From the NCBI GenBank assembly GCA_902795935.1, contig CADBMS010000064.1, forward strand, positions 1-7,391: a DNA stretch of 7,391 nucleotides, in the 5' to 3' direction. The DNA comes from an uncultured Methanobrevibacter sp. (GTDB lineage: Archaea; Methanobacteriota; Methanobacteria; Methanobacteriales; Methanobacteriaceae). The translations under genes and the position numbers were made by a program. Shown here one piece after another: positions 1-6,569 of this stretch; position 1 is the first letter of the stretch; each line of letters starts with the position of its first letter. The notes under the pieces are model-generated. The model ran no database searches. It worked only from the letters and a program-made list of their open reading frames with translations, and was not told the DNA's origin.

Positions 1-240
1 CAAGTAGGTGCAAATATACGTTCAGCTTTTGGTGGAGAAATTAAAGAATATGTTACTATGATGGAAGAAACAAGAAGCGAAGCATTAATTCGTATGATTG
101 ATCATGCTGAACGAATTGGTGCAAATGCAGTTATAAGTGTAAGATTTGATTCTACAGAAATATCTGATGTTATGCAAGAAATTTTAGTATATGGTACTGC
201 AGTAATTGCTTCTTTTGAAGATGAAGATGATGTTAATTAA
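1..240 (+). CDS. YbjQ/UPF0145 family protein, C-terminal part (5' end outside window)
   Basis: The reading frame is open from base 1 and ends at TAA 238-240, giving the last 79 residues of a protein of about 100-110 residues. The visible segment has the family's conserved core: a GGE-IKEY stretch (residues 12-18 of the fragment), an R-EALIRM helix, then GANAVISVRFDS, and near the end an EILVYGTAV strand. An internal ATG at 58 would cut through this conserved core, so it is not the start; the true start lies upstream of the window. The family is a small cytosolic fold that forms pentamers and is often labelled heavy-metal-binding, but its function is not established. The tail is acidic (EDEDD). 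The downstream gene starts 18 bases later on the same strand, so the two are probably co-transcribed. Family assignment is firm; the role is unknown. Confidence 0.88.
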   Translation, partial: QVGANIRSAFGGEIKEYVTMMEETRSEALIRMIDHAERIGANAVISVRFDSTEISDVMQEILVYGTAVIASFEDEDDVN

Positions 241-258
241 AAATTAATAGGTAATTAA

Positions 259-1008
259 ATGTTTCAAGATGAATTAATAATTAAAAATAAAAAATTACAT
301 TCATTTGCATTAGGCACTGCACCATTCACATCAGCTCCTTATTTTGGACATAGAGCTCGTTTATATCAATTAGATTTTGAAAAAAATCCAGAAAACATTT
401 ATAAAATTATTAAATATGCATATGATTGTGGAATACGTGCAATACAAGCTATTCCTGAAAAATCAATGATTAATGCATTAAAAATTGTTAAAGAAGAAAA
501 TCTTGACATGTCTATTTATGGAACTATTCGTAAAGATAATTATAATAAAGATATTAATGTATTTGCTGATTTAAATGCGGATTTAATGTTTTTAGATGAG
601 TGGATTACTGATAAATCTACATCAGATTTTATTATTGGTGTATTAGATATTATTAATAGTAATAATACACTATCTGGATTAATAACTTCAATGCCTAAAG
701 AAACAACAAAAAAATTAATAAATTCTCCTATGAAAGAGTTGTTTGATGTTTATATGCTACCCATCAATAAATTAGGTTACCTTATGGATTATCCATTATT
801 TATACCATCTGCGCGTGATGAATTAAAAGAAAATTTAATTAAATTGAATAAAACAGTAATGGCATCTCAAACACTTGCTGCAGGCATACTACAACCAGTT
901 GAGGCGTTAGAATTTATTAAATCATTAAATTATATTGACATGTTAACTATTGGATTAACTAAAGAATCAGAAGTAGATGAAACATTGAATATTCTATTTA
1001 ATTTATAG
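259..1008 (+). CDS. Aldo/keto-reductase-like TIM-barrel protein of unknown function
   Basis: A 249-residue protein. It starts at ATG 259 behind a short AGGT Shine-Dalgarno (249-252) and ends at TAG. The pattern suggests a TIM barrel: an LGTAPF opening strand (residues 18-23), a helix then a CGIRAIQ segment (58-63), a YGTIRK strand (87-92), an ADLMFLDEW strand (107-115), and a late TVMASQTLAAGIL segment (199-211) followed by ALEFIKSLNYIDMLTIGL. The last part resembles the C-terminal strands of aldo/keto-reductase-like proteins, where a similar strand ends in an AAG motif and is followed by an 'xxVDxxTVGM' strand. It is shorter than typical reductases (about 280-380 residues). I cannot place the usual Asp-Tyr-Lys-His catalytic tetrad, so enzymatic activity is uncertain. 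It follows the YbjQ gene closely and converges on the regulator downstream. No specific substrate can be proposed. Confidence 0.6.
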   Translation: MFQDELIIKNKKLHSFALGTAPFTSAPYFGHRARLYQLDFEKNPENIYKIIKYAYDCGIRAIQAIPEKSMINALKIVKEENLDMSIYGTIRKDNYNKDINVFADLNADLMFLDEWITDKSTSDFIIGVLDIINSNNTLSGLITSMPKETTKKLINSPMKELFDVYMLPINKLGYLMDYPLFIPSARDELKENLIKLNKTVMASQTLAAGILQPVEALEFIKSLNYIDMLTIGLTKESEVDETLNILFNL

Positions 1009-1015
1009 GTATTAC

Positions 1016-1957
1016 TCATTGTTTTCTTTCTTTTATTATTTTTATAAACTCTGCAGGAGTTTCTATCTCTTTCATTTCCCAACTTTTAACTACGGGTATG
1101 CCGTCTAATGATTCTTTTATTTTATCGTTATTTAATATAAAAACAGAATCTGAACCAGTAATTAAAGATAAATCATTTAAACTTATGGCCATTTTTTTAA
1201 GAGTACGTTGATTTCGATTACGTTCCATGTTAGTTATGACTGTATTTGTATCTTTGGGTTTTTGTGTAGCAAGTGCATCAAATGGGGTTCTTTTAGTTGA
1301 AATTACTCCAAAACCTAAGTCACTTAAATTAGTATCTTCATCATTAAAATTAGAATTTTCATACGTGACGGTAGTTGGTTCAAATAAATTAATATCTAAT
1401 GTTATCTTTAGATTTAAAATATCTTCCAATATCATGGCAGTTTCAGGGCATGCTTTAACAATTCCATGTTCATATTTATAAATAGTTTCGCGAGAAACAT
1501 GGGCTAAATCAGCTAAATCTTTTAGAGATAAGTTATATTCTTGACGTGCTTCTTGCAATATATCTCCATTAATTTTAACATAGTATCCTCCACGATCTGC
1601 TAAAATTTCAGGATATTCATTATCTATTAAAATATTTTTCAAAGTATCTCTTCCAATAATTGGAATTCCATGTCTTTCATATACTACATCTTCTTCTAAA
1701 TATTCATTTTTAGATTTAACTCCAACTATTAATGGGCTTCCATGAAATGAGTGAGATATAGTTTTAATTTCTTCAGCTTGAATTTTGTTAATACTATCTA
1801 TATTAATTAAAACTTTCAATATTAAAAGTAGTAATTCTTTTCTAGCAACCATATCAAAACAACTTCTATCATAAATATTTGAAGTTTCAAATCCTTGATT
1901 TGTTAAAATTTGATTAATTTCTTGTAAAACATTACTCCTTTTAACTAAATTAGACAT
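1016..1957 (-). CDS. Archaeal HTH-type transcriptional regulator (XRE-like HTH)
   Basis: A 313-residue protein matching the conserved archaeal family of putative HTH-type regulators found across methanogens (about 310-330 residues, so full length). The N-terminal domain (1-130) contains FDMVARKELLLLILKVL (34-50) and HGIPIIGRDTL (96-105), resembling a nuclease-fold-like ligand or DNA module. A Cro/XRE helix-turn-helix follows at about 132-185, with its recognition region at LADLAHVSRETIYKYEHG (148-165). Residues 195-245 form a polar, probably flexible linker. The C-terminal domain (250-313) includes GIPVVKSWEMKEI. The start at ATG 1957 is supported by a Shine-Dalgarno AGGTG on the minus strand (1963-1967), five bases upstream. 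It is divergent from tiaS with almost no spacer, so it may influence tiaS or itself; its targets are unknown. Expected to act in the cytoplasm as a DNA-binding protein. Confidence 0.85.
   Translation of the reverse strand: MSNLVKRSNVLQEINQILTNQGFETSNIYDRSCFDMVARKELLLLILKVLINIDSINKIQAEEIKTISHSFHGSPLIVGVKSKNEYLEEDVVYERHGIPIIGRDTLKNILIDNEYPEILADRGGYYVKINGDILQEARQEYNLSLKDLADLAHVSRETIYKYEHGIVKACPETAMILEDILNLKITLDINLFEPTTVTYENSNFNDEDTNLSDLGFGVISTKRTPFDALATQKPKDTNTVITNMERNRNQRTLKKMAISLNDLSLITGSDSVFILNNDKIKESLDGIPVVKSWEMKEIETPAEFIKIIKERKQ
1019..1047 (+). terminator. Possible T-rich terminator of the 259-1008 gene
   Basis: About ten bases past the stop codon of the barrel-protein gene, the plus strand becomes very T-rich, with several runs of four to five T. 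Archaeal RNA polymerase terminates on such runs without a hairpin. The stretch lies inside the 3' end of the convergent regulator gene, so its base composition may simply reflect the Lys/Glu/Ile-rich end of that protein. Weak call. Confidence 0.3.
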
Positions 1958-1962
1958 AAAAG

Positions 1963-1967
1963 CACCT
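1963..1967 (-). promoter_or_regulatory. Shine-Dalgarno site for the HTH regulator
   Basis: AGGTG on the minus strand, five bases before ATG 1957. It matches the anti-Shine-Dalgarno end of archaeal 16S rRNA and fixes the regulator start. It occupies part of the very short divergent spacer, so promoters of both genes must overlap the neighbouring coding sequences. Confidence 0.7.
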
Positions 1968-1979
1968 GACGTGAAAACT

Positions 1980-3263
1980 ATGAATATATTATATGTTGGA
2001 ATTGATGATACAGATTCTCCAAAAGGAATGTGTACTACTTATATAACTTTTGTAATTATTAATAAACTTAAAAGTTTTGGTTTTAATATTATGGGTTATC
2101 CTAAATTAATACGTTTAAATCCATTTGCTAGATTTAAAACACGAGGTAATGGGGCAGTTTCTTTCAAAATACCTTACGATAACAATAATGATTTATATAA
2201 AATCAAAAAAATTATCATAGATACTGTTTCATCAGATTCTATGATGAGTTATGAAAACACAAATCCTGGAGTAGTATTTTATGAAATTACTAATAATAAA
2301 AAAATGGATTTAAGATTAAAAAAATTCACATATAAGGCAATTTATGAAATACTAACTATTAAAGAAGCAAAAAAATTAGCTCAAGATGTTGGTTGTGAAT
2401 TTCATCAATTTAAAAATGGGCGGGGAATAATTGGTTCGCTTGCAGCAATTGGATCAGAATTAGAAGATAAAACTTATGAATTATTAGTTTATAGGGTGCC
2501 TAAAAATTATGGAACTTCCCGTAAAGTTAGTTATGATTCAGTTGTAAAAATGAATAAAATAACTTATCCCTATACTTTTGATAATTTAGATGAGAATTAT
2601 ATTGCAATCACACCACATACTCCATGCCCAGTATTGTATGGAATACGTGGAGAAACACCAGAAATAGTTGAAATGGCTCATAAATTGGTTGAATTTCATG
2701 AAGACATTGAAGGATTTTGTATTTATGAAACAAACCAACATACAGATATGCATATTCAAAAGATTAATCAAATAAAAGACATGGTAAAAGATGCCTGCTA
2801 TAAAATTAAAGGTACTGTGGATGAAACTCCTCGTAATATTGAAGGTGGTCACTATTTTTTTAATTTAAAAGATAATAGTGGAATTATTGAATGTGCAGCA
2901 TATGAACCAACAAAAAATTTTAGAGAAACAATTAAATTATTGCGTAAAGGGGATATTGTAACTATTTATGGAGGTATTGGTGCTCATAATACATTAAATA
3001 TTGAAAAAATTCAAGTTTGTAGTTTAGCAGAGGATTATGTTTTAAATAACCCAATATGTGGTTGTGGTCATAGGATGAAATCCGCTGGAAAAAATAAAGG
3101 ATTTAAATGTCCATCTTGTGGATTAAAATTAAGAAATAACTCAAAAATTAAAATACCAATTGAGAGACGATTAAAAACAGGATTTTATGAGGTTCCACCT
3201 TCAGCTAGAAGACATTTATCTAAACAAATAATTCGTATGCGAAATAATAATGTGGGGGATTAA
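1980..3263 (+). CDS. tiaS: tRNA(Ile2) 2-agmatinylcytidine synthetase TiaS
   Basis: TiaS uses ATP to attach agmatine to C34 of tRNA-Ile(CAU), so that it reads AUA and not AUG. Numbered from ATG 1980 (427 residues), the catalytic kinase-like domain opens with GIDDTDSPKGMCTTY (7-21). The first Thr after Cys (T19) corresponds to the threonine described as autophosphorylated in the Archaeoglobus enzyme. GNGAVSF lies at 56-62, a TPHTPCPVLYGIRG segment at about 211-224, an OB-fold region at about 275-350, and a C-terminal zinc ribbon with Cys 360, 362, 377 and 380. This is the normal domain order and length. A GTG at 1971 would add three residues but has no Shine-Dalgarno; ATG 1980 has GTGA five bases upstream and fits the family N-terminus better. 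An AUA-rich genome such as this one needs the enzyme. Confidence 0.95.
   Translation: MNILYVGIDDTDSPKGMCTTYITFVIINKLKSFGFNIMGYPKLIRLNPFARFKTRGNGAVSFKIPYDNNNDLYKIKKIIIDTVSSDSMMSYENTNPGVVFYEITNNKKMDLRLKKFTYKAIYEILTIKEAKKLAQDVGCEFHQFKNGRGIIGSLAAIGSELEDKTYELLVYRVPKNYGTSRKVSYDSVVKMNKITYPYTFDNLDENYIAITPHTPCPVLYGIRGETPEIVEMAHKLVEFHEDIEGFCIYETNQHTDMHIQKINQIKDMVKDACYKIKGTVDETPRNIEGGHYFFNLKDNSGIIECAAYEPTKNFRETIKLLRKGDIVTIYGGIGAHNTLNIEKIQVCSLAEDYVLNNPICGCGHRMKSAGKNKGFKCPSCGLKLRNNSKIKIPIERRLKTGFYEVPPSARRHLSKQIIRMRNNNVGD
3253..3259 (+). promoter_or_regulatory. Ribosome-binding site for the TTG-started MmgE/PrpD gene
   Basis: GGGGGAT lies inside the last codons of tiaS, seven bases before TTG 3267. It resembles the GGTGAT part of the archaeal Shine-Dalgarno sequence with one mismatch. 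Its position suggests that translation of the MmgE/PrpD gene is coupled to tiaS. Confidence 0.5.
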
Positions 3264-3266
3264 CAA

Positions 3267-4598
3267 TTGATTTCAGAAGATTTAGCAAAGTTCACAGTTA
3301 CAACAAATTATGATGATTTGCCTAAGGAAGTAATTGAAAAAGCAAGATTATCTTTTTTAGATTATTTGGCAGTAACATTAAATGGAAGTAGAACTCCAAG
3401 TGGTGTTGCTGCATATAAATTACATACAAGTGCATTTGGAACAATACATGATGATTATATTAAATTTTCAACAGTTATTGGTCACAATAAATCAAATTAT
3501 ATTGTTGCTGGATTAATAAATGGAATATCTGCTCATGCATTAGATTTTGATGATGGGCATAGTATGGCACAAATACATCCTGGTGCTATTGTTTTTTCAA
3601 CAGCATTAGCGTTAGCTGAATCTCATATAAAAACTGGTAAAGAATTTTTAGAAGCAAGTGTTATTGGATATGAAGTTGCAATAGCATTATCTAAAATGAT
3701 TAATCCGTCTCACAGAAATAAAGGATTCCACACTACTGGAACTATTGGAACAATAGCTAGTGCAATAGTTGCTTCTAAGATTTTAGGTTTAGATGAAAAA
3801 GGAATAATTAATGCAATTGGTTTGGCAACAACTCAAGCAGCAGGATTATTAATTGCAGATCATGAAGGAACTATGGCTAAACATTTACATGCAGGTAATG
3901 CAGTTGAATCAGGAATTATTGCAACATTATTAGCACAACAAGGTATGACTGGTCCAATTAATGTATTTGAAGGAAATCAAGGTTTTTTTACAACTCATGT
4001 TAATGAAATAAATGAAAAATTAGACCTTGGTAACTTTCATATTTTAGATACTTATATAAAGAAATATCCTGTTTGTGCACACTTACATTCCACAATAGAA
4101 TCAACAAAAACTATTTTAAAAGAAATTAATTCAGAAATAATTCCGCATAATATAAATAAAATAAATGTTGAAACTTATAAAATTGCATCTGAACATAATA
4201 ATATTAAAATCAACTCTATTGAAGCCTTAAAACAAAGTTTACCAACAGTTTTAGCAATAACTATTCTTAAAGGAAATATTACATTAGATTATATTGATGA
4301 ATATTTTGAAAATAATGAATTCAAAATAGAAGTTAACAACTTAATATCTAAAATAAATTTAAAACATAATTCTGATTTAGATGATAATATACGCCAATCT
4401 AAAATTACAATAGAGTATAACAATAAAAAATATGTTTGTATTAAAGATATGAAAACTCAAAAAGCATGTTTTGACACGGTTTTAGAAAAATTTAAAAATT
4501 TAAATCCTGATTTTGCAGATAAAGATATTAATATGATTCATAATATTGAATCAAATCAAATAAGAATGTTTATGAATTTGTTTTATAAATACCCTTAA
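3267..4598 (+). CDS. MmgE/PrpD family protein (2-methylcitrate dehydratase / cis-aconitate decarboxylase-like)
   Basis: A 443-residue cytosolic enzyme homologue; the family is usually about 450. It comprises metal-free dehydratases, decarboxylases and epimerases acting on carboxylic acids, including 2-methylcitrate dehydratase and cis-aconitate decarboxylase. Visible hallmarks are KARLSFLDYLAV (25-36), HALDFDDGHSMAQIHPGA (90-107), GYEVAIALS (134-142), GFHTTGTIGT (153-162), MAKHLHAGNAVESG (203-216), a FEGNQGFF lid segment (234-241) and KKYPVCAHLHSTIE (265-278). His155, Lys205 and Lys265/266 sit where family active-site residues are found, so it is likely active; the substrate cannot be read from sequence. 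The start is TTG 3267, preceded by a purine-rich site, and the first residues match the usual family N-terminus. It is in the same frame as tiaS and starts three bases after its stop. Likely functional partners are the next two genes. Confidence 0.9.
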   Translation: MISEDLAKFTVTTNYDDLPKEVIEKARLSFLDYLAVTLNGSRTPSGVAAYKLHTSAFGTIHDDYIKFSTVIGHNKSNYIVAGLINGISAHALDFDDGHSMAQIHPGAIVFSTALALAESHIKTGKEFLEASVIGYEVAIALSKMINPSHRNKGFHTTGTIGTIASAIVASKILGLDEKGIINAIGLATTQAAGLLIADHEGTMAKHLHAGNAVESGIIATLLAQQGMTGPINVFEGNQGFFTTHVNEINEKLDLGNFHILDTYIKKYPVCAHLHSTIESTKTILKEINSEIIPHNINKINVETYKIASEHNNIKINSIEALKQSLPTVLAITILKGNITLDYIDEYFENNEFKIEVNNLISKINLKHNSDLDDNIRQSKITIEYNNKKYVCIKDMKTQKACFDTVLEKFKNLNPDFADKDINMIHNIESNQIRMFMNLFYKYP

Positions 4599-4623
4599 AC
4601 AAATAATTCCATTACTTATTGTA

Positions 4624-4631
4624 CTATAAAA
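4624..4631 (+). promoter_or_regulatory. Candidate TATA box upstream of the U32-like gene
   Basis: CTATAAAA lies in the 70-base gap after the MmgE/PrpD gene. A transcript starting about 25 bases downstream would begin near 4653, just before the ribosome-binding site. A second A/T match, TTATATAA at 4640-4647, would start transcripts too late to include that site. Very weak in such an A+T-rich sequence. Confidence 0.27.
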
Positions 4632-4653
4632 CGATTACATTATATAACATATT

Positions 4654-4660
4654 GAGGAGG
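4654..4660 (+). promoter_or_regulatory. Strong Shine-Dalgarno site that fixes an ATT start
   Basis: GAGGAGG, the strongest match to the archaeal Shine-Dalgarno in the window. Eight bases downstream, at 4669, is ATT, the only plausible start in the frame of the U32-like protein before ATG 4807, which is far too distant (146 bases) to be served by this site. Confidence 0.8.
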
Positions 4661-4668
4661 GTTTAACA

Positions 4669-5583
4669 ATTAATAATACAAAAAATTTTTTAGAAAAATT
4701 TGGAATTTCTGGAAAAAATATCACTGAACAATATAAATCTTCTAAAACATTTCCTGATAATGCACAATATCGTTTTGAAGTACCAGGAATACAAAACCCT
4801 GGACCTATGCTATCTTTAATAACTGCATCAGAAGAATATGATGTGCAAATTCATAGAATAACTCAAACTAAGGGGATTATGTTATTAACAGATAATGAAA
4901 TAGAAAAAATGGCTCAAATTGCACAAGAAAATAAAATAGAACTATTTTTAAGTGTAGGTCCAAGAGCAAGTTATGATACTAGTGCAACTGCTAAAACACC
5001 TGAAGGATCACGTATTGCTTATAGGCTCAGAGGTTATGATAACTTAGTATATGCAATAGAAGATGTTAAAAGAGCAATATCCTTTGGAATTAGGGGAATT
5101 TTAGTATATGATGAAGGATTATTATATATTTTAAATGAAATGAGGTTTAATGGGGAATTACCAAAAGACATTCATTTTAAAATATCTGCACATGCTGGCC
5201 ATGGAAATCCTGCATCAGCTAAATTATTAGAAAATTTAGGTGCAAATTCATTTAATCCAGTACGTGATTTACAAATACTCATGTTAGCTGCAATAAGGGA
5301 TACAATAAATATTCCATTGGATATACATACTGAAAATCCTAAATCCTCAGGTGGTTTTATACGGCATTATGAAGTTCCAGACATGATAAAAAAAGCAGCA
5401 CCCTTACATTTAAAAACAGGAGGATCTGTTGCAGGTACACATGCATGGGATACAACGGATAAACAAGCATGTGAAAGAGCTAAACAACTTTCATTGGTTC
5501 AAAATATTATTAATCGCTATTATTCTGAAGCTAAATGTTCTAAAAAAGGACCTAAAGATTTAGCAATACCTGTTAATAAATAA
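4669..5583 (+). CDS. Peptidase-U32-like TIM-barrel protein, probable ATT start
   Basis: The frame is open from 4648 to TAA 5581-5583. From ATT 4669 it encodes 304 residues. The first 46 codons contain no ATG, GTG or TTG, yet they include YRFEVPGIQNPGP (34-46), which leads straight into a predicted helix and looks like the first strand of the barrel, so starting at ATG 4807 would remove conserved sequence. Further motifs are RITQTKGIMLLTDNEI (63-78), SVGPRASYDTSA (95-106), YAIEDVKRAISFGIRGILVYDEG (128-150), a KISAHAGHGNPASAKLLENLG segment (171-191), an LDIHTEN strand (217-223) and SGGFIRHYEVPDMIK (227-241). It resembles barrel proteins grouped with U32 peptidases in actinobacteria and methanogens; proteolysis is not demonstrated, and a lyase or other barrel enzyme is equally possible. 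Three tandem in-frame TAA codons (5581-5589) end it. It lies between two carboxylic-acid enzyme homologues. Confidence 0.72.
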   Translation: MNNTKNFLEKFGISGKNITEQYKSSKTFPDNAQYRFEVPGIQNPGPMLSLITASEEYDVQIHRITQTKGIMLLTDNEIEKMAQIAQENKIELFLSVGPRASYDTSATAKTPEGSRIAYRLRGYDNLVYAIEDVKRAISFGIRGILVYDEGLLYILNEMRFNGELPKDIHFKISAHAGHGNPASAKLLENLGANSFNPVRDLQILMLAAIRDTINIPLDIHTENPKSSGGFIRHYEVPDMIKKAAPLHLKTGGSVAGTHAWDTTDKQACERAKQLSLVQNIINRYYSEAKCSKKGPKDLAIPVNK

Positions 5584-5612
5584 TAATAATTTTTATAAGA
5601 AATTAACATATT

Positions 5613-5619
5613 AGGTTGA
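5613..5619 (+). promoter_or_regulatory. Shine-Dalgarno of the fumarase-alpha-like gene
   Basis: AGGTTGA precedes two consecutive ATG codons. Measured from AGGT, the first ATG (5621) is four bases away and the second (5624) seven, so spacing slightly favours the second; the difference is one residue. Confidence 0.5.
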
Positions 5620-5620
5620 A

Positions 5621-6466
5621 ATGATGGATATTGAAAAACATGTGGCTAATGCATTAATACAAGCAAGTACCACACCACCAAAAAATATACTTGATAAATA
5701 TAAAGAATTATTAAAAACTGAAACTAATGAAAATAGCAAATGGGTTATTGAATTATTACTAGAAAATGCAAAAATTGCTAAAAATACAAAAAAACCATTA
5801 TGTGATGATACAGGAATACCGCATGTTCTAATAGAAATTGGAGAAAATAGTGAAATACCTCCTACATTATTTCAGGACATTCATTTAGGAATAAAAAAAG
5901 GATTAAAAGAATTACCTGCAAGACCAATGGCTGTAAAAGGCAATTCTATAGAAAGAATATGTCAAAAAAAGGGATTATACGATAATCCTTCGGAATTAAA
6001 ATCAGCACCAATTTTTGTAGACACTGTGACTGGTAAAGGTGTACGAATACATATTTTAATGTTGGGTGGAGGTCCTGAAATTCGTGCAAAAACATATAGG
6101 GTGTTCCATAAGAGAGATTATCAAAATATACATGATGAAATAGTGAATCATTTGAAGGAAGAGATTCCTAGCTTGGGTTGTACTCCCTGCATACCTTCAA
6201 TTGGAATTGGAAGAACTCATTATGAAGCAAATACTTTATTAATTAAAGCTATGGCTAAAGGTTCATTAACGAATCAAAGTAATTTAGAAAATAAGATAAC
6301 TGTTGCATTAAATAAAACTAATTTTGGTCCATTAAATATGGGTGGAAAAAACACAGTATTAGGGACTTTTATTGAAATAGGTCATCAAAGAGCTAGTGGT
6401 GTTAGAATTGTAGCAATAAGGCCCTGCTGTTGTGTTGAACCTAGACGTGCAAGTATAACTCTTTAA
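5621..6466 (+). CDS. Class I fumarate hydratase alpha-subunit-like protein (divergent)
   Basis: A 281-residue protein, the normal length of the separate alpha (N-terminal) subunit of oxygen-sensitive, 4Fe-4S class I fumarases and tartrate dehydratases. Motifs: KPLCDDTGIPHVLIEIG (58-74), with Cys61 as probable cluster ligand; GGGPEIRAKTYRVF (149-162); LGCTPCIPSIGIGRTHYEA (185-203), with Cys187/190; and NMGGKNTVLGTFIEIGHQRASG (239-260). The C-terminus carries RPCCCVEPRRA (267-277), where canonical alpha subunits have a single conserved Cys. Three cluster-ligand cysteines are therefore available. The middle and end differ clearly from canonical methanogen fumarase alpha, so the substrate may not be fumarate/malate. 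Class I enzymes need a beta subunit, which is not in this window. It lies 37 bases after the U32-like gene, probably in one transcript, and is cytosolic. Confidence 0.82.
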   Translation: MMDIEKHVANALIQASTTPPKNILDKYKELLKTETNENSKWVIELLLENAKIAKNTKKPLCDDTGIPHVLIEIGENSEIPPTLFQDIHLGIKKGLKELPARPMAVKGNSIERICQKKGLYDNPSELKSAPIFVDTVTGKGVRIHILMLGGGPEIRAKTYRVFHKRDYQNIHDEIVNHLKEEIPSLGCTPCIPSIGIGRTHYEANTLLIKAMAKGSLTNQSNLENKITVALNKTNFGPLNMGGKNTVLGTFIEIGHQRASGVRIVAIRPCCCVEPRRASITL

Positions 6467-6477
6467 TTATTTTTATA
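6467..6477 (+). terminator. Possible T-rich terminator after the fumarase-alpha-like gene
   Basis: TTATTTTTATA follows the stop codon directly. It includes a run of five T, the usual signal for archaeal intrinsic termination, and would separate the carboxylic-acid gene group from the methyltransferase gene. No hairpin is seen. Weak, because such runs are common here. Confidence 0.35.
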
Positions 6478-6500
6478 AGGATATCTAGTACATAATATAT

Positions 6501-6507
6501 TTTATAA
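6501..6507 (+). promoter_or_regulatory. Candidate TATA box for the methyltransferase gene
   Basis: TTTATAA sits in the 103-base gap before the methyltransferase gene. A start about 25 bases downstream would leave a leader of some 40 bases containing the AGGG ribosome-binding site (6557-6560). A later match (ATTATAAA, 6529-6536) would cut into that site. The rest of the gap is plain A/T-rich sequence. Confidence 0.27.
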
Positions 6508-6569
6508 GTTAAAAAAATTAAATTTAATATTATAAATTTCTTTAGATTACTATAATAGGGTAATTAGTC

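Noticed and set aside
58..240. A separate 60-residue protein starting at ATG 58
   Set aside because: The frame is open back to base 1 and the upstream codons encode conserved YbjQ-family residues, so this is an internal methionine of a gene cut by the window edge.
1227..1481. 84-codon open frame on the plus strand
   Set aside because: It lies wholly opposite the HTH regulator, which has a recognisable family, a good ribosome-binding site and full length. The translation of this frame has no recognisable motif.
1984..1994. Near-palindromic ATATATTATAT as an operator or promoter
   Set aside because: It encodes conserved tiaS N-terminal residues, and as a minus-strand TATA box it would start transcription at or inside the regulator's ribosome-binding site. 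It is kept only as a remark in the divergent-spacer finding.
2586..2852. 88-codon open frame on the minus strand
   Set aside because: It is antisense to the central part of tiaS. Its hydrophobic, Phe/Ile/Asn-rich product is what the complement of A+T-rich coding sequence yields.
4599..4668. Possible riboswitch or small RNA before the U32-like gene
   Set aside because: Seventy bases of A/T-rich sequence with no stable pairing or conserved motif visible; too short for known riboswitch classes.
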